Origin: Alphaproteobacteria bacterium
Lineage (GTDB): Bacteria > Pseudomonadota > Alphaproteobacteria > Rhodobacterales > Rhodobacteraceae
Assembly (NCBI GenBank): GCA_003695135.1
Contig: RFIR01000329.1
Location: 1-19,896 of the forward strand
DNA length: 19,896 nt
Reading direction: 5' to 3'
Shown here: in pieces, positions 14,377-19,896 of the stretch
Position numbering within the stretch: the stretch's first letter is position 1
Layout of the letters: every line of letters starts with the position of its first letter
Position numbers and translations under genes: made by a program
The notes under the pieces: model-generated
The model's input: only the letters and a program-made list of their open reading frames with translations
What the model was told of the DNA's origin: nothing
The model's database searches: none

Positions 14377-14404
14377 GGGGCATCCGGACGCCTCCGGATG
14401 CCCC
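14377..14404 (-). other. Strong stem-loop between acpP and fabF
   Basis: GGGGCATCCGGA and its exact complement form a 12-pair stem with a four-base loop, 25 bases after the acpP stop. No T-run follows, so it looks like an RNA-stabilising or partial-termination element rather than a full terminator. It fits the much higher demand for ACP than for FabF. The structure is visible; the role is inferred. Confidence 0.6.
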
Positions 14405-14429
14405 GAACCGGTAACTCGTGAAAAAGCGA

Positions 14430-14663
14430 TCAGACCTTGCTGGAAATGTAGCGCACCGCGTCGCCGACCGTCTGGATGGTCTCGGCCGCATCGTCCGGGA
14501 TCTCGATGCCGAACTCTTCCTCAAAGGCCATGACCAGTTCCACTGTATCCAGCGAATCCGCGCCAAGGTCGTCGATGAAGGATGCGGTGTCGGTCACCTT
14601 GTCTTCCTCCACGCTGAGGTGGTCGATGACGATCTTCTTCACGCGGTCGGCGATGTCGCTCAT
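14430..14663 (-). CDS. acpP: Acyl carrier protein
   Basis: This 77-residue acidic protein carries growing acyl chains on a phosphopantetheine arm attached to Ser37 in the DSL motif (FIDDLGADSLDTVELVMAFEEEFGIEIPD). The four-helix ACP pattern is complete. The ATG at 14663 has GAGGA seven bases upstream; codons further up in the frame do not match the family. It lies 178 bases after fabG, with its own promoter candidate in that gap, and is followed by a strong hairpin. It supplies substrate-bound carrier to FabD, FabG and FabF next to it. Confidence 0.98.
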   Translation of the reverse strand: MSDIADRVKKIVIDHLSVEEDKVTDTASFIDDLGADSLDTVELVMAFEEEFGIEIPDDAAETIQTVGDAVRYISSKV

Positions 14664-14716
14664 GTTTTTTCCTCGCAGCTGTGTTCTGGCAATGCCGATA
14701 CCTGGCAGTGTGCATC

Positions 14717-14746
14717 GGCTCAAGAAGACGCGATCGCTGGCTCAAG
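14717..14746. repeat. Two GGCTCAAG copies, 22 bases apart, in the acpP leader
   Basis: GGCTCAAG occurs at 14717-14724 and 14739-14746, an offset of 22 bases or about two helical turns, on the plus strand between the acpP promoter candidate and its start codon. The spacing suits a DNA-binding dimer on one helix face, but two eight-base matches could be chance. Confidence 0.3.
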
Positions 14747-14784
14747 CCCCTCTGAACAACGGCCTCCGCTCCTGCTCAGGGCGC

Positions 14785-14812
14785 GCTATAGCATACTCGC
14801 CTGCGGGTGCAA
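14785..14812 (-). promoter_or_regulatory. Promoter candidate for acpP
   Basis: On the minus strand, TTGCAC (14812-14807), a 16-base spacer and TATAGC (14790-14785) form a good sigma-70 type promoter, with a TGC extension before the -10 box. Transcription would start near 14778 and leave a leader of about 115 bases before acpP. It would give acpP, and by read-through fabF and mltG, expression separate from fabD-fabG. Confidence 0.6.
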
Positions 14813-14823
14813 ATGGAGATTGC

Positions 14824-14840
14824 CCGCCCCCCGCGGGCGG
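14824..14840 (-). other. GC hairpin just after fabG
   Basis: Right after the fabG stop, CCGCCC pairs with GGGCGG around a five-base loop. It lacks a T-run. It may limit read-through from fabG into the acpP promoter region. Confidence 0.35.
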
Positions 14841-14841
14841 T

Positions 14842-15579
14842 TCAGATCATCGCCATCCCGCCATTCGCATGCAGCGTATGACCGGTGATGTAGGAGGCTT
14901 CGGGACTGGCCAGGAACGCCACGCAGGCGGCGATTTCATCAGCATTTCCCATCCTTCCCATCGGGATCGCGCCAAGAAGCTTCTGCTTCTGTTCCTCCTT
15001 CAACGCCTCGGTCATCGCCGTGGCGATGAAACCGGGCGCGACGCAGTTGACGGTGATGTTGCGGCTGGCGACCTCGGCCGCGAGGCTCTTGCTCATGCCG
15101 ACCAGCCCCGCCTTCGCCGCGGCATAGTTGCCCTGCCCGGGATTGCCGGTCACCCCCACGATCGAGGTGATCGAGATGATCCGGCCCCAGCGCGCCTTCA
15201 TCATGCCGCGCAGCACCGCCCGGCTCAGCCGCATGGCCGCGCCCAGATTGACCGCCAGAACGCTTTCCCACTCCTCGTCGGACATGCGCATGAAGATGTT
15301 GTCGCGGGTGATGCCGGCATTGTTGACCAGAATGTCGACGCGGCCCATCGCTGCCGCGGCGCGGGCGGGCAGTTCGGAGACCGCCGCCATGTCCGACAGG
15401 TCGCAGGGCACGGCATGGGCGCGCGCGCCCAGCTCCCCGCACAAATCGGCCAGTGCCGCCTCGCGGGTCCCCGAAAGCGCCACCGTCGCGCCCTGCCCGT
15501 GCAGCGCGCGGGCAATCGCCCCGCCGATGCCGCCGGTCGCTCCGGTGATCAGCGCGGTCTTTCCCGTCAGGTCGAACAT
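14842..15579 (-). CDS. fabG: 3-oxoacyl-ACP reductase
   Basis: This 245-residue short-chain dehydrogenase reduces 3-ketoacyl-ACP with NADPH in fatty acid elongation. The cofactor motif is TGATGGIG (residues 12-19). NNAG lies at 86-89, and the catalytic residues are Asn111, Ser139 (ISITS), Tyr152 and Lys156 (NYAAAKAG). The length is typical for FabG and the C-terminus ITGHTLHANGGMAMI is the family ending. It starts one base after the fabD stop, so translation is coupled. Position between fabD and acpP supports FabG over other reductases of the same fold. Confidence 0.96.
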   Translation of the reverse strand: MFDLTGKTALITGATGGIGGAIARALHGQGATVALSGTREAALADLCGELGARAHAVPCDLSDMAAVSELPARAAAAMGRVDILVNNAGITRDNIFMRMSDEEWESVLAVNLGAAMRLSRAVLRGMMKARWGRIISITSIVGVTGNPGQGNYAAAKAGLVGMSKSLAAEVASRNITVNCVAPGFIATAMTEALKEEQKQKLLGAIPMGRMGNADEIAACVAFLASPEASYITGHTLHANGGMAMI

Positions 15580-15580
15580 C

Positions 15581-16522
15581 TCAGGCCCCTCCCAGCGCGC
15601 TCGCGGTCCGCTCCAGCGCCGCCAGCGATTCCGTCGTGTGACACTCGATGGAACGGTCGATGCGGCGAATCATCCCCGACAGTGCCTTGCCGGCGCCGAT
15701 CTCCACCGCCCGGCGCACGCCCTGCGCGGCCATCCAGCCCACGCTCTCGCGCCAGCGCACCACCGAGGTGACCTGTTCCACCAGCAGATCCCGGATCATC
15801 TCGGGATCGCTGACCGCCTCGGCGCGGACATTGGCCACCACAGGCACTTCGGGGGCGCGGATCGTGGTCTCGGCCAGCGCCGCGCGCATCGCATCGGCGG
15901 CGGGCTGCATCAGGGCACAGTGAAACGGCGCGCTGACCGGCAGCATCACCGCCCGCTTGGCGCCACGAGCACGGGCGATCTCGACCGCACGCTCCACCGC
16001 CGCCCGGTGGCCAGACACCACCACCTGTGCCGGATCGTTGTCGTTGGCCGCCTGGCAGACCGCGCCCCCGGCCGCCTCCTCGGCCACGGAACGAGCAGTC
16101 TCGAAATCGAGGCCCAGCAGCGCCGCCATCGCGCCGACCCCCTCCGGCACCGCCTCCTGCATCGCCCGCCCGCGCAGGCGCAACAGCCGTGCGGTATCGC
16201 CAATGCTCAGCGCGCCGGCGGCGCAAAGCGCGCTGTACTCGCCCAGCGAATGGCCGGCCACGCAGTCCGGGCCGATCCCGGGCAGCCGCTCCTGCAGGGC
16301 GCGCAGGGTCGCGATCGAGGTCGCCATCAGCGCCGGCTGGGCATTCTCGGTCCGGGTCAGATCGGCGATGTCGCCCGACCAGATCAGGTCCGAAAGCTTC
16401 TCGCCCAGCGCCGCATCGACCTCCTCGAACACCGCCGCCGCGGCCGGCGAGGCGCTGGCGATCTCGCGGCCCATGCCGATCATCTGTGCGCCCTGGCCCG
16501 GAAAAACGAATGCCAGCTCCAT
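15581..16522 (-). CDS. fabD: Malonyl-CoA:ACP transacylase
   Basis: This 313-residue cytosolic enzyme moves malonyl groups from CoA to ACP. The N-terminal FVFPGQGAQMIGMG (residues 6-19), the nucleophile Ser92 in GHSLGEYSALCAAG and His201 in VSAPFHCALM are the expected catalytic features. The ATG at 16522 has GGGAGGA about eight bases upstream. It is the first gene of the minus-strand lipid block and diverges from rpsF across 193 bases. The C-terminal region (VGWMAAQGVRRAVEIGAGKALSGMIRRI) is intact, so the enzyme should be active. Confidence 0.96.
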   Translation of the reverse strand: MELAFVFPGQGAQMIGMGREIASASPAAAAVFEEVDAALGEKLSDLIWSGDIADLTRTENAQPALMATSIATLRALQERLPGIGPDCVAGHSLGEYSALCAAGALSIGDTARLLRLRGRAMQEAVPEGVGAMAALLGLDFETARSVAEEAAGGAVCQAANDNDPAQVVVSGHRAAVERAVEIARARGAKRAVMLPVSAPFHCALMQPAADAMRAALAETTIRAPEVPVVANVRAEAVSDPEMIRDLLVEQVTSVVRWRESVGWMAAQGVRRAVEIGAGKALSGMIRRIDRSIECHTTESLAALERTASALGGA

Positions 16523-16586
16523 CGACGGTCCTCCCTCGCGGCCCAGACACGCCCTTTAGAGCGCAGCGGTCCCGGCCGCAACGCCC

Positions 16587-16615
16587 TTGCAATCCTGCCG
16601 CCCTTCCGGCATAGA
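16587..16615 (+). promoter_or_regulatory. Promoter candidate for rpsF-rpsR-rplI
   Basis: TTGCAA (16587-16592), a 17-base spacer and CATAGA (16610-16615) form a plausible sigma-70 promoter. The start near 16622 would leave a leader of about 94 bases that contains the hairpin at 16654-16686. The -10 box is imperfect. Confidence 0.4.
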
Positions 16616-16648
16616 CCCGCCGTTCCCCGCTACTGCAATCGTGCCGCC
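16588..16648. repeat. 15-base direct repeat in the fabD-rpsF divergent region
   Basis: TGCAATCCTGCCGCC (16588-16602) and TGCAATCGTGCCGCC (16634-16648) differ at one base and lie 46 bases apart. The first copy overlaps the -35 box of the rpsF promoter candidate. They may be paired binding sites for a regulator of one or both divergent units, or a small duplication. Confidence 0.45.
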
Positions 16649-16653
16649 TCTCT

Positions 16654-16686
16654 CCTGCGGGCCTTCGGGGACGGGCCGACCGCAGG
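16654..16686 (+). promoter_or_regulatory. rpsF leader hairpin, possible S6:S18 autoregulatory site
   Basis: CCTGCGG (16654-16660) pairs with CCGCAGG (16680-16686). Inside it, GCC (16661-16663) pairs with GGC (16674-16676), which leaves CGA bulged on the 3' side in the context CCGACCG. Known S6:S18 leaders have a stem with a bulge containing CCG just ahead of rpsF, through which the S6-S18 complex represses its own mRNA. The layout and location fit; no covariance test was possible. It lies about 20 bases before the ribosome site. Confidence 0.45.
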
Positions 16687-16715
16687 ACGAAGCGCACCGG
16701 ACAGTAAGGATCGCC

Positions 16716-17126
16716 ATGCCGCTCTACGAGCATGTATTCATCGCGCGACAGGACATCTCCAACGCGCAGGCCGAGGGACTGGTCGAACATCTCTCCCAGA
16801 TCATCACCGACAATGGCGGCAGCGTCGTCGGCACCGAATACTGGGGGCTGAAGACCCTCGCCTACCGCATCAACAAGAACCGCAAGGGACATTACGGATT
16901 CCTGCGCACCGACGCACCGGCCGCCGCCGTGCAGGAGATGGAGCGTCTGGCCAGGCTGCATGACGACATCATGCGCGTGCTCACCGTGCGGGTCGATGCG
17001 CATGAAGAGGGCCCCTCCGTAGTCATGCAGGCCCGTTCCTCGCGCGATGATCGCCGTGACCGCCGCCGCGACGACCGGCCTCGCCGCGACGAGGGCGAAA
17101 AGCCCAGGCCCGCGACCGCCGGCTGA
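16716..17126 (+). CDS. rpsF: Small ribosomal subunit protein bS6
   Basis: This 136-residue protein binds 16S rRNA with S18 on the platform of the 30S subunit. The S6 core is clear: MPLYEHVFIARQDISNAQAEGLVE, then YWGLKTLAYRINKNRKGHYGFLRTDAPAAAVQEMERLARLHDDIMRVLTVRVD, up to about residue 94. The last 30 residues are a low-complexity Arg/Asp tail (RDDRRDRRRDDRPRRDEGEKPRP), longer than in E. coli and probably disordered. The ATG at 16716 has AAGGA five bases upstream; earlier codons in frame do not match the family. It leads an operon with rpsR 17 bases downstream. Confidence 0.97.
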   Translation: MPLYEHVFIARQDISNAQAEGLVEHLSQIITDNGGSVVGTEYWGLKTLAYRINKNRKGHYGFLRTDAPAAAVQEMERLARLHDDIMRVLTVRVDAHEEGPSVVMQARSSRDDRRDRRRDDRPRRDEGEKPRPATAG

Positions 17127-17143
17127 GAAGGAGATCGCCGAAC

Positions 17144-17371
17144 ATGTCCCGCAGACCGTTTTTCCGCCGCCGCAAGTCCTGCCCATTCTCCGGCGCCAAT
17201 GCGCCCCGGATCGACTACAAGGACGTCAAGCTGCTGCAGCGCTTCATCTCCGAACGCGGCAAGATCGTGCCCTCGCGCATCACCGCTGTCTCGTCGAAGA
17301 AGCAGCGCGAGCTGGCCACCGCCATCAAGCGCGCGCGCTTTCTCGCGCTTCTTCCCTACACCGTGCGCTAG
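17144..17371 (+). CDS. rpsR: Small ribosomal subunit protein bS18
   Basis: This 75-residue basic protein pairs with S6 in the 30S platform. RRPFFRRRKSCPFSG, IDYKDVKLLQRFISERGKIVPSRITAVSSKKQRELATAIKRARFLALLPYTVR is complete and typical. GAGAAGGAG lies just before the ATG and gives a strong ribosome site. It sits between rpsF and rplI in the usual order, 12 bases before the rplI start, and is cotranscribed with both. Confidence 0.98.
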   Translation: MSRRPFFRRRKSCPFSGANAPRIDYKDVKLLQRFISERGKIVPSRITAVSSKKQRELATAIKRARFLALLPYTVR

Positions 17372-17383
17372 GGGGATCCGGGG

Positions 17384-18010
17384 ATGGAACTCATTCTTCT
17401 CGAACGCATCGCCAAGCTCGGACAGATGGGCGACGTCGTCCAGGTCAGGGATGGCTATGCCCGCAACTACCTGCTGCCGCAGGGCAAGGCGCTGCGGGCG
17501 ACTAGGGAGAATATCGCCCGCTTCGAATCCCAGCGTGCGCAACTTGAGGCGCGCAATCTCGAAACCCGCAAGGAGGCCGAGGCCGCGGCCGAGAGGCTGA
17601 ACGGTCAGAGCTTCGTGATCATCCGCTCGGCCGCCGAATCGGGCGCGCTCTACGGATCGGTCAATGCCCGCGACGTGGCCGAGGCAGCCGGGGAGGCCGG
17701 ATTCAGCGTCGAGCGCCGGCAGGTACTGATCGAGCGACCGATCAAGGAACTCGGGCTGCACGAGGTCCTCATCCAGCTGCACCCGGAGGTGACCGCCTCG
17801 GTTACCGTCAACGTCGCCCGCTCGCCCGAGGAAGCCGAACTGCAGGCCTCCGGCCAGACCATCCAGGACATGCGCGCGGAGGCCGAGGAAGCGGCCGAAT
17901 TCGAGATCTCGGAGCTTTTCGACGACCTCGGCGGTGCAGGGCGCGACGAGGAGGATTCCGGCCCCATCGTCGATACCGACAGTCAGGCCGAGGAGCAGCC
18001 GCGCTTCTGA
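17384..18010 (+). CDS. rplI: Large ribosomal subunit protein bL9 with acidic C-terminal extension
   Basis: This 208-residue protein has the L9 N-domain (MELILLERIAKLGQMGDVVQVRDGYARNYLLPQGKAL, residues 1-37), the long central helix (about 40-74), and the C-domain ending near residue 147 (HPEVTASVTVNVARS). The last 60 residues form an acidic, low-complexity tail (EEAAEFEISELFDDLGGAGRDEED...), absent from E. coli L9 (149 residues) but seen in alphaproteobacterial relatives. It binds 23S rRNA at the base of the L1 stalk. GGGG sits before the ATG. A terminator follows 24 bases after the stop. Confidence 0.97.
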   Translation: MELILLERIAKLGQMGDVVQVRDGYARNYLLPQGKALRATRENIARFESQRAQLEARNLETRKEAEAAAERLNGQSFVIIRSAAESGALYGSVNARDVAEAAGEAGFSVERRQVLIERPIKELGLHEVLIQLHPEVTASVTVNVARSPEEAELQASGQTIQDMRAEAEEAAEFEISELFDDLGGAGRDEEDSGPIVDTDSQAEEQPRF

Positions 18011-18033
18011 TCCTTTCCGATCCGGACCGGACC

Positions 18034-18073
18034 GGGCCGCGCGGCATGATTCCGCCCGCGGCCCGCTTCTTTT
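18034..18073 (+). terminator. Rho-independent terminator after rplI
   Basis: GGGCCGCG (18034-18041) pairs with CGCGGCCC (18057-18064), with an inner CGG/CCG pairing, and the T-rich run GCTTCTTTT follows. It ends the rpsF-rpsR-rplI transcript before dnaB. I found no convincing sigma-70 promoter between it and dnaB. Confidence 0.75.
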
Positions 18074-18146
18074 CGATTATCCCCCTTCTTCACATGCTGG
18101 GCATAACCGGTTTGCAGTGTATGGCAGGGGATGAGGAACGATTCGC

Positions 18147-19613
18147 ATGGCTGACGGATCCCAACCCGAACCCGCACCGGTGCCGCCGCACAACATCGAG
18201 GCGGAGCAGGCGCTGCTCGGCGCGTTGCTCAACAACAACGACGTCCATTTCGACATCTCCACCTTCCTGCAGAGCCGACACTTCTTCGACCCCGTCCACG
18301 GCCGCATCTTCGACTGCATCTCCCAGCGCGTGAACAGCAATGCGCTGGCCGATTACACCACGGTCGCCACCTTCCTCGCCGACGATCCCGGGTTGCAGGA
18401 GCTTGGCGGCCCGGCCTATCTCGCGCGTCTTGCCGGTGCGGCGATATCGGTCTTTGCCGCCGGCGACTATGCCCGGCTGATCTACGATCTTGCCCAGCGA
18501 CGCGAACTGATCCGGATCGGCGAGGAGATCGCCGGTCGCGCCGCGCGCATCAGCGTCGACGACGAACCGGCCCGCCAGATCACCGATGCCGAGCAGAAGC
18601 TCTATTCGATTGCCGAGACCGGCAGCGTCCGCGGCGGCTTTCAGAGCTTCGGCCGCGCGCTGAAGACCGCGATGGACATCGCCGTGCTCGCCTATCAGCG
18701 CGACGGCGGGCTGGCCGGCATGTCGACCGGCCTGATCGATCTCGACCGCAAGCTCGGCGGGCTCCACCCCTCAGACCTGCTGATCCTTGCCGGCCGGCCA
18801 TCGATGGGCAAGACTTCGCTCGCGACCAACATCGCCTTCAACATCGCCAAGCGGCACGCGACCGGCGAGGGCAGCGACGGCGGCGCGCAAACCGTCAACG
18901 GCGGCGTGGTCGGGTTCTATTCGCTGGAGATGTCGGCCGAGCAACTCGCCGCCCGCATCATCTCCGAACAGGCCGAGATCCCCTCCGAGCAGATCCGCCG
19001 GGGCGAGCTGACCGAGGAGGAATTCCGCCGCCTCGTCGATGTCGCCTCGCAGCTGCACCAGATGCCGCTCTATATCGACGACACACCGGCTCTTTCGGTC
19101 GCGGCACTCGCTGCCCGGGCGCGGCGGCTCAAGCGGACCTCGGGGCTCGACGTGCTCTTCATCGATTACCTGCAGCTCGTGCGCCCGGCCTCGGCCAAGG
19201 AAAACCGGGTCAACGAGGTCTCCGAAGTGACCCAGGGCCTCAAGGCCATCGCCAAGGAACTCAACATCCCCGTCGTCGCCTGCGCCCAGCTCTCCCGCCA
19301 GGTCGAGGCGCGCGAGGACAAGCGGCCACAGCTTTCCGATCTGCGTGAATCAGGCTCCATCGAGCAGGATGCCGATGTCGTGATGTTCGTGTATCGGGAG
19401 GAATACTACAAGGAACGAGAAAAGCCTTCCGAACACGACACCGACAAGATGCTGGCCTGGCAGGAGGCCATGGACAAGGTCCACAACCGTGCCGAGGTGA
19501 TCATCGGCAAGCAGCGCCACGGGCCGATCGGAACGGTGGACCTCTCCTTCGAGGGGAGGTTCACCCGTTTCGGCAATCTCGTCCGCCCGCACCAGCAGGG
19601 CTTCATGCCCTGA
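18147..19613 (+). CDS. dnaB: Replicative DNA helicase DnaB
   Basis: This 488-residue hexameric helicase unwinds DNA at the replication fork. The N-terminal primase-interacting domain begins PPHNIEAEQALLGALL (residues 13-28). The RecA-like motor has Walker A GRPSMGKT (216-223, Lys222), FYSLEMSAEQLAAR (257-270), Walker B LFIDYLQL (337-344), and the DnaB motif QLSRQVEAREDKRPQLSDLRESGSIEQDADVVMF (381-414). The sequence is complete to IIGKQRHGPIGTVDLSFEGRFTRF. A short glycine-rich insert at about 240-253 lies after the first motor strand. No intein is present. It is transcribed apart from rplI, given the terminator between them. Confidence 0.98.
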   Translation: MADGSQPEPAPVPPHNIEAEQALLGALLNNNDVHFDISTFLQSRHFFDPVHGRIFDCISQRVNSNALADYTTVATFLADDPGLQELGGPAYLARLAGAAISVFAAGDYARLIYDLAQRRELIRIGEEIAGRAARISVDDEPARQITDAEQKLYSIAETGSVRGGFQSFGRALKTAMDIAVLAYQRDGGLAGMSTGLIDLDRKLGGLHPSDLLILAGRPSMGKTSLATNIAFNIAKRHATGEGSDGGAQTVNGGVVGFYSLEMSAEQLAARIISEQAEIPSEQIRRGELTEEEFRRLVDVASQLHQMPLYIDDTPALSVAALAARARRLKRTSGLDVLFIDYLQLVRPASAKENRVNEVSEVTQGLKAIAKELNIPVVACAQLSRQVEAREDKRPQLSDLRESGSIEQDADVVMFVYREEYYKEREKPSEHDTDKMLAWQEAMDKVHNRAEVIIGKQRHGPIGTVDLSFEGRFTRFGNLVRPHQQGFMP

Positions 19614-19896
19614 CACCAGCCGCCCCGATCACTGACAGCTGCCCGGCTTCGTGCCGTGGGCGAGGTGATGGTGTCGGGGTCGTTGGCGCGGACGATCCCA
19701 ACGGCCCTTGCAGGTGATCGCACGGCAGGCGCCGGGTGCGTTCCGCCGAGCTGAAGGCGAATGCGCCGTACGGCCAGGCGAACATCCTCGCCCATGTGTA
19801 ATGATTGGAATACCCCTGCAATTCATGGATGCAGGCGGATGCTCGAATAACACAAGGCTTTGCAGGGATCATGGTTGCGCGCGCGTAAAGTAATTA
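19614..19896. other. 283-base tail without a supported gene
   Basis: After the dnaB stop I see no ribosomal RNA, tRNA or convincing coding frame. Frames of 61-129 codons exist on both strands but lack ribosome sites and family features. The GC content falls toward the right end. A small inverted repeat, CCTGCA...TGCAGG, occurs around 19816-19836. A clear terminator for dnaB is not visible. It may hold decayed sequence or the control region of a gene to the right. Confidence 0.5.

Noticed and set aside
12762..14414. 550-codon open frame on the plus strand
   Set aside because: Antisense to fabF and mltG, whose catalytic motifs are intact. The composition is shadow-like.
15567..17186. 539-codon minus-strand frame covering fabD and rpsF
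   Set aside because: Shadow of fabD and antisense of rpsF. It is Gly/Arg-rich and crosses a divergent promoter region.
19603..19872. 89-codon minus-strand frame after dnaB
   Set aside because: No ribosome site and no family resemblance. It overlaps the dnaB end and a competing frame of similar length.
1..19896. CRISPR arrays, tRNA or rRNA genes, insertion sequences
   Set aside because: No regularly spaced repeats, cloverleaf-like segments, transposase genes or terminal inverted repeats were found on reading both strands.

Overview
The window is high-GC bacterial chromosome from an alphaproteobacterium, most likely a member of the Rhodobacterales or a close relative. The evidence is protein-level resemblance and gene order: a gene transfer agent (GTA) structural cluster of the Rhodobacter capsulatus type directly follows a fabD-fabG-acpP-fabF-mltG block, and that block diverges from rpsF-rpsR-rplI and dnaB. 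No taxonomic search was possible, so this assignment is inference.

Region 1 (about 1-11714, minus strand, read right to left) is a nearly complete GTA head-tail operon. The order is gp1 (small terminase-like), gp2 (large terminase), gp3 (portal), gp3.5 (small membrane protein), gp4 (prohead protease), gp5 (HK97-fold capsid), gp6 and gp7 (head-tail connectors), gp8 (tail terminator), gp9 (tail tube), gp10 and gp10.1 (tail assembly chaperones), gp11 (short tape measure), gp12 (distal tail), gp13 (hub), gp14 (NlpC/P60 tail peptidase) and gp15 (large TIM-barrel tail-fibre/hub protein). gp15 runs off the left edge. Every reading frame is open and many neighbours overlap by 1-26 bases. No integrase, repressor, replication or lysis gene is visible. 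This fits a maintained, domesticated particle rather than a decaying prophage. Together the genes would build a small tailed particle that packages host DNA. Lysis and control genes would lie elsewhere, as in R. capsulatus.

Region 2 (11861-16522, minus strand) holds fabD, fabG, acpP, fabF and mltG: malonyl transfer, ketoreduction, the acyl carrier, chain elongation, and the membrane lytic transglycosylase that ends glycan strands. acpP has its own good promoter, and a strong stem-loop separates it from fabF. mltG is followed by a short intergenic segment that holds a promoter-like pair, a palindrome and a rho-independent terminator. The terminator ends only 25 bases before gp1, so any GTA transcript starting upstream must pass it.

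Region 3 (16523-16715) is a divergent control region. It has a near-perfect 15-base direct repeat, a promoter candidate for the ribosomal operon, and a hairpin resembling the S6:S18 autoregulatory leader.

Region 4 (16716-19613, plus strand) carries rpsF, rpsR and rplI, a terminator, and the replicative helicase gene dnaB. The last 283 bases hold no gene I can support.

The main system, a GTA, is already known as a class. The least explained signals are RNA-level: the promoter-palindrome-terminator block before gp1 and the 216-base structured gap between the capsid and connector genes.
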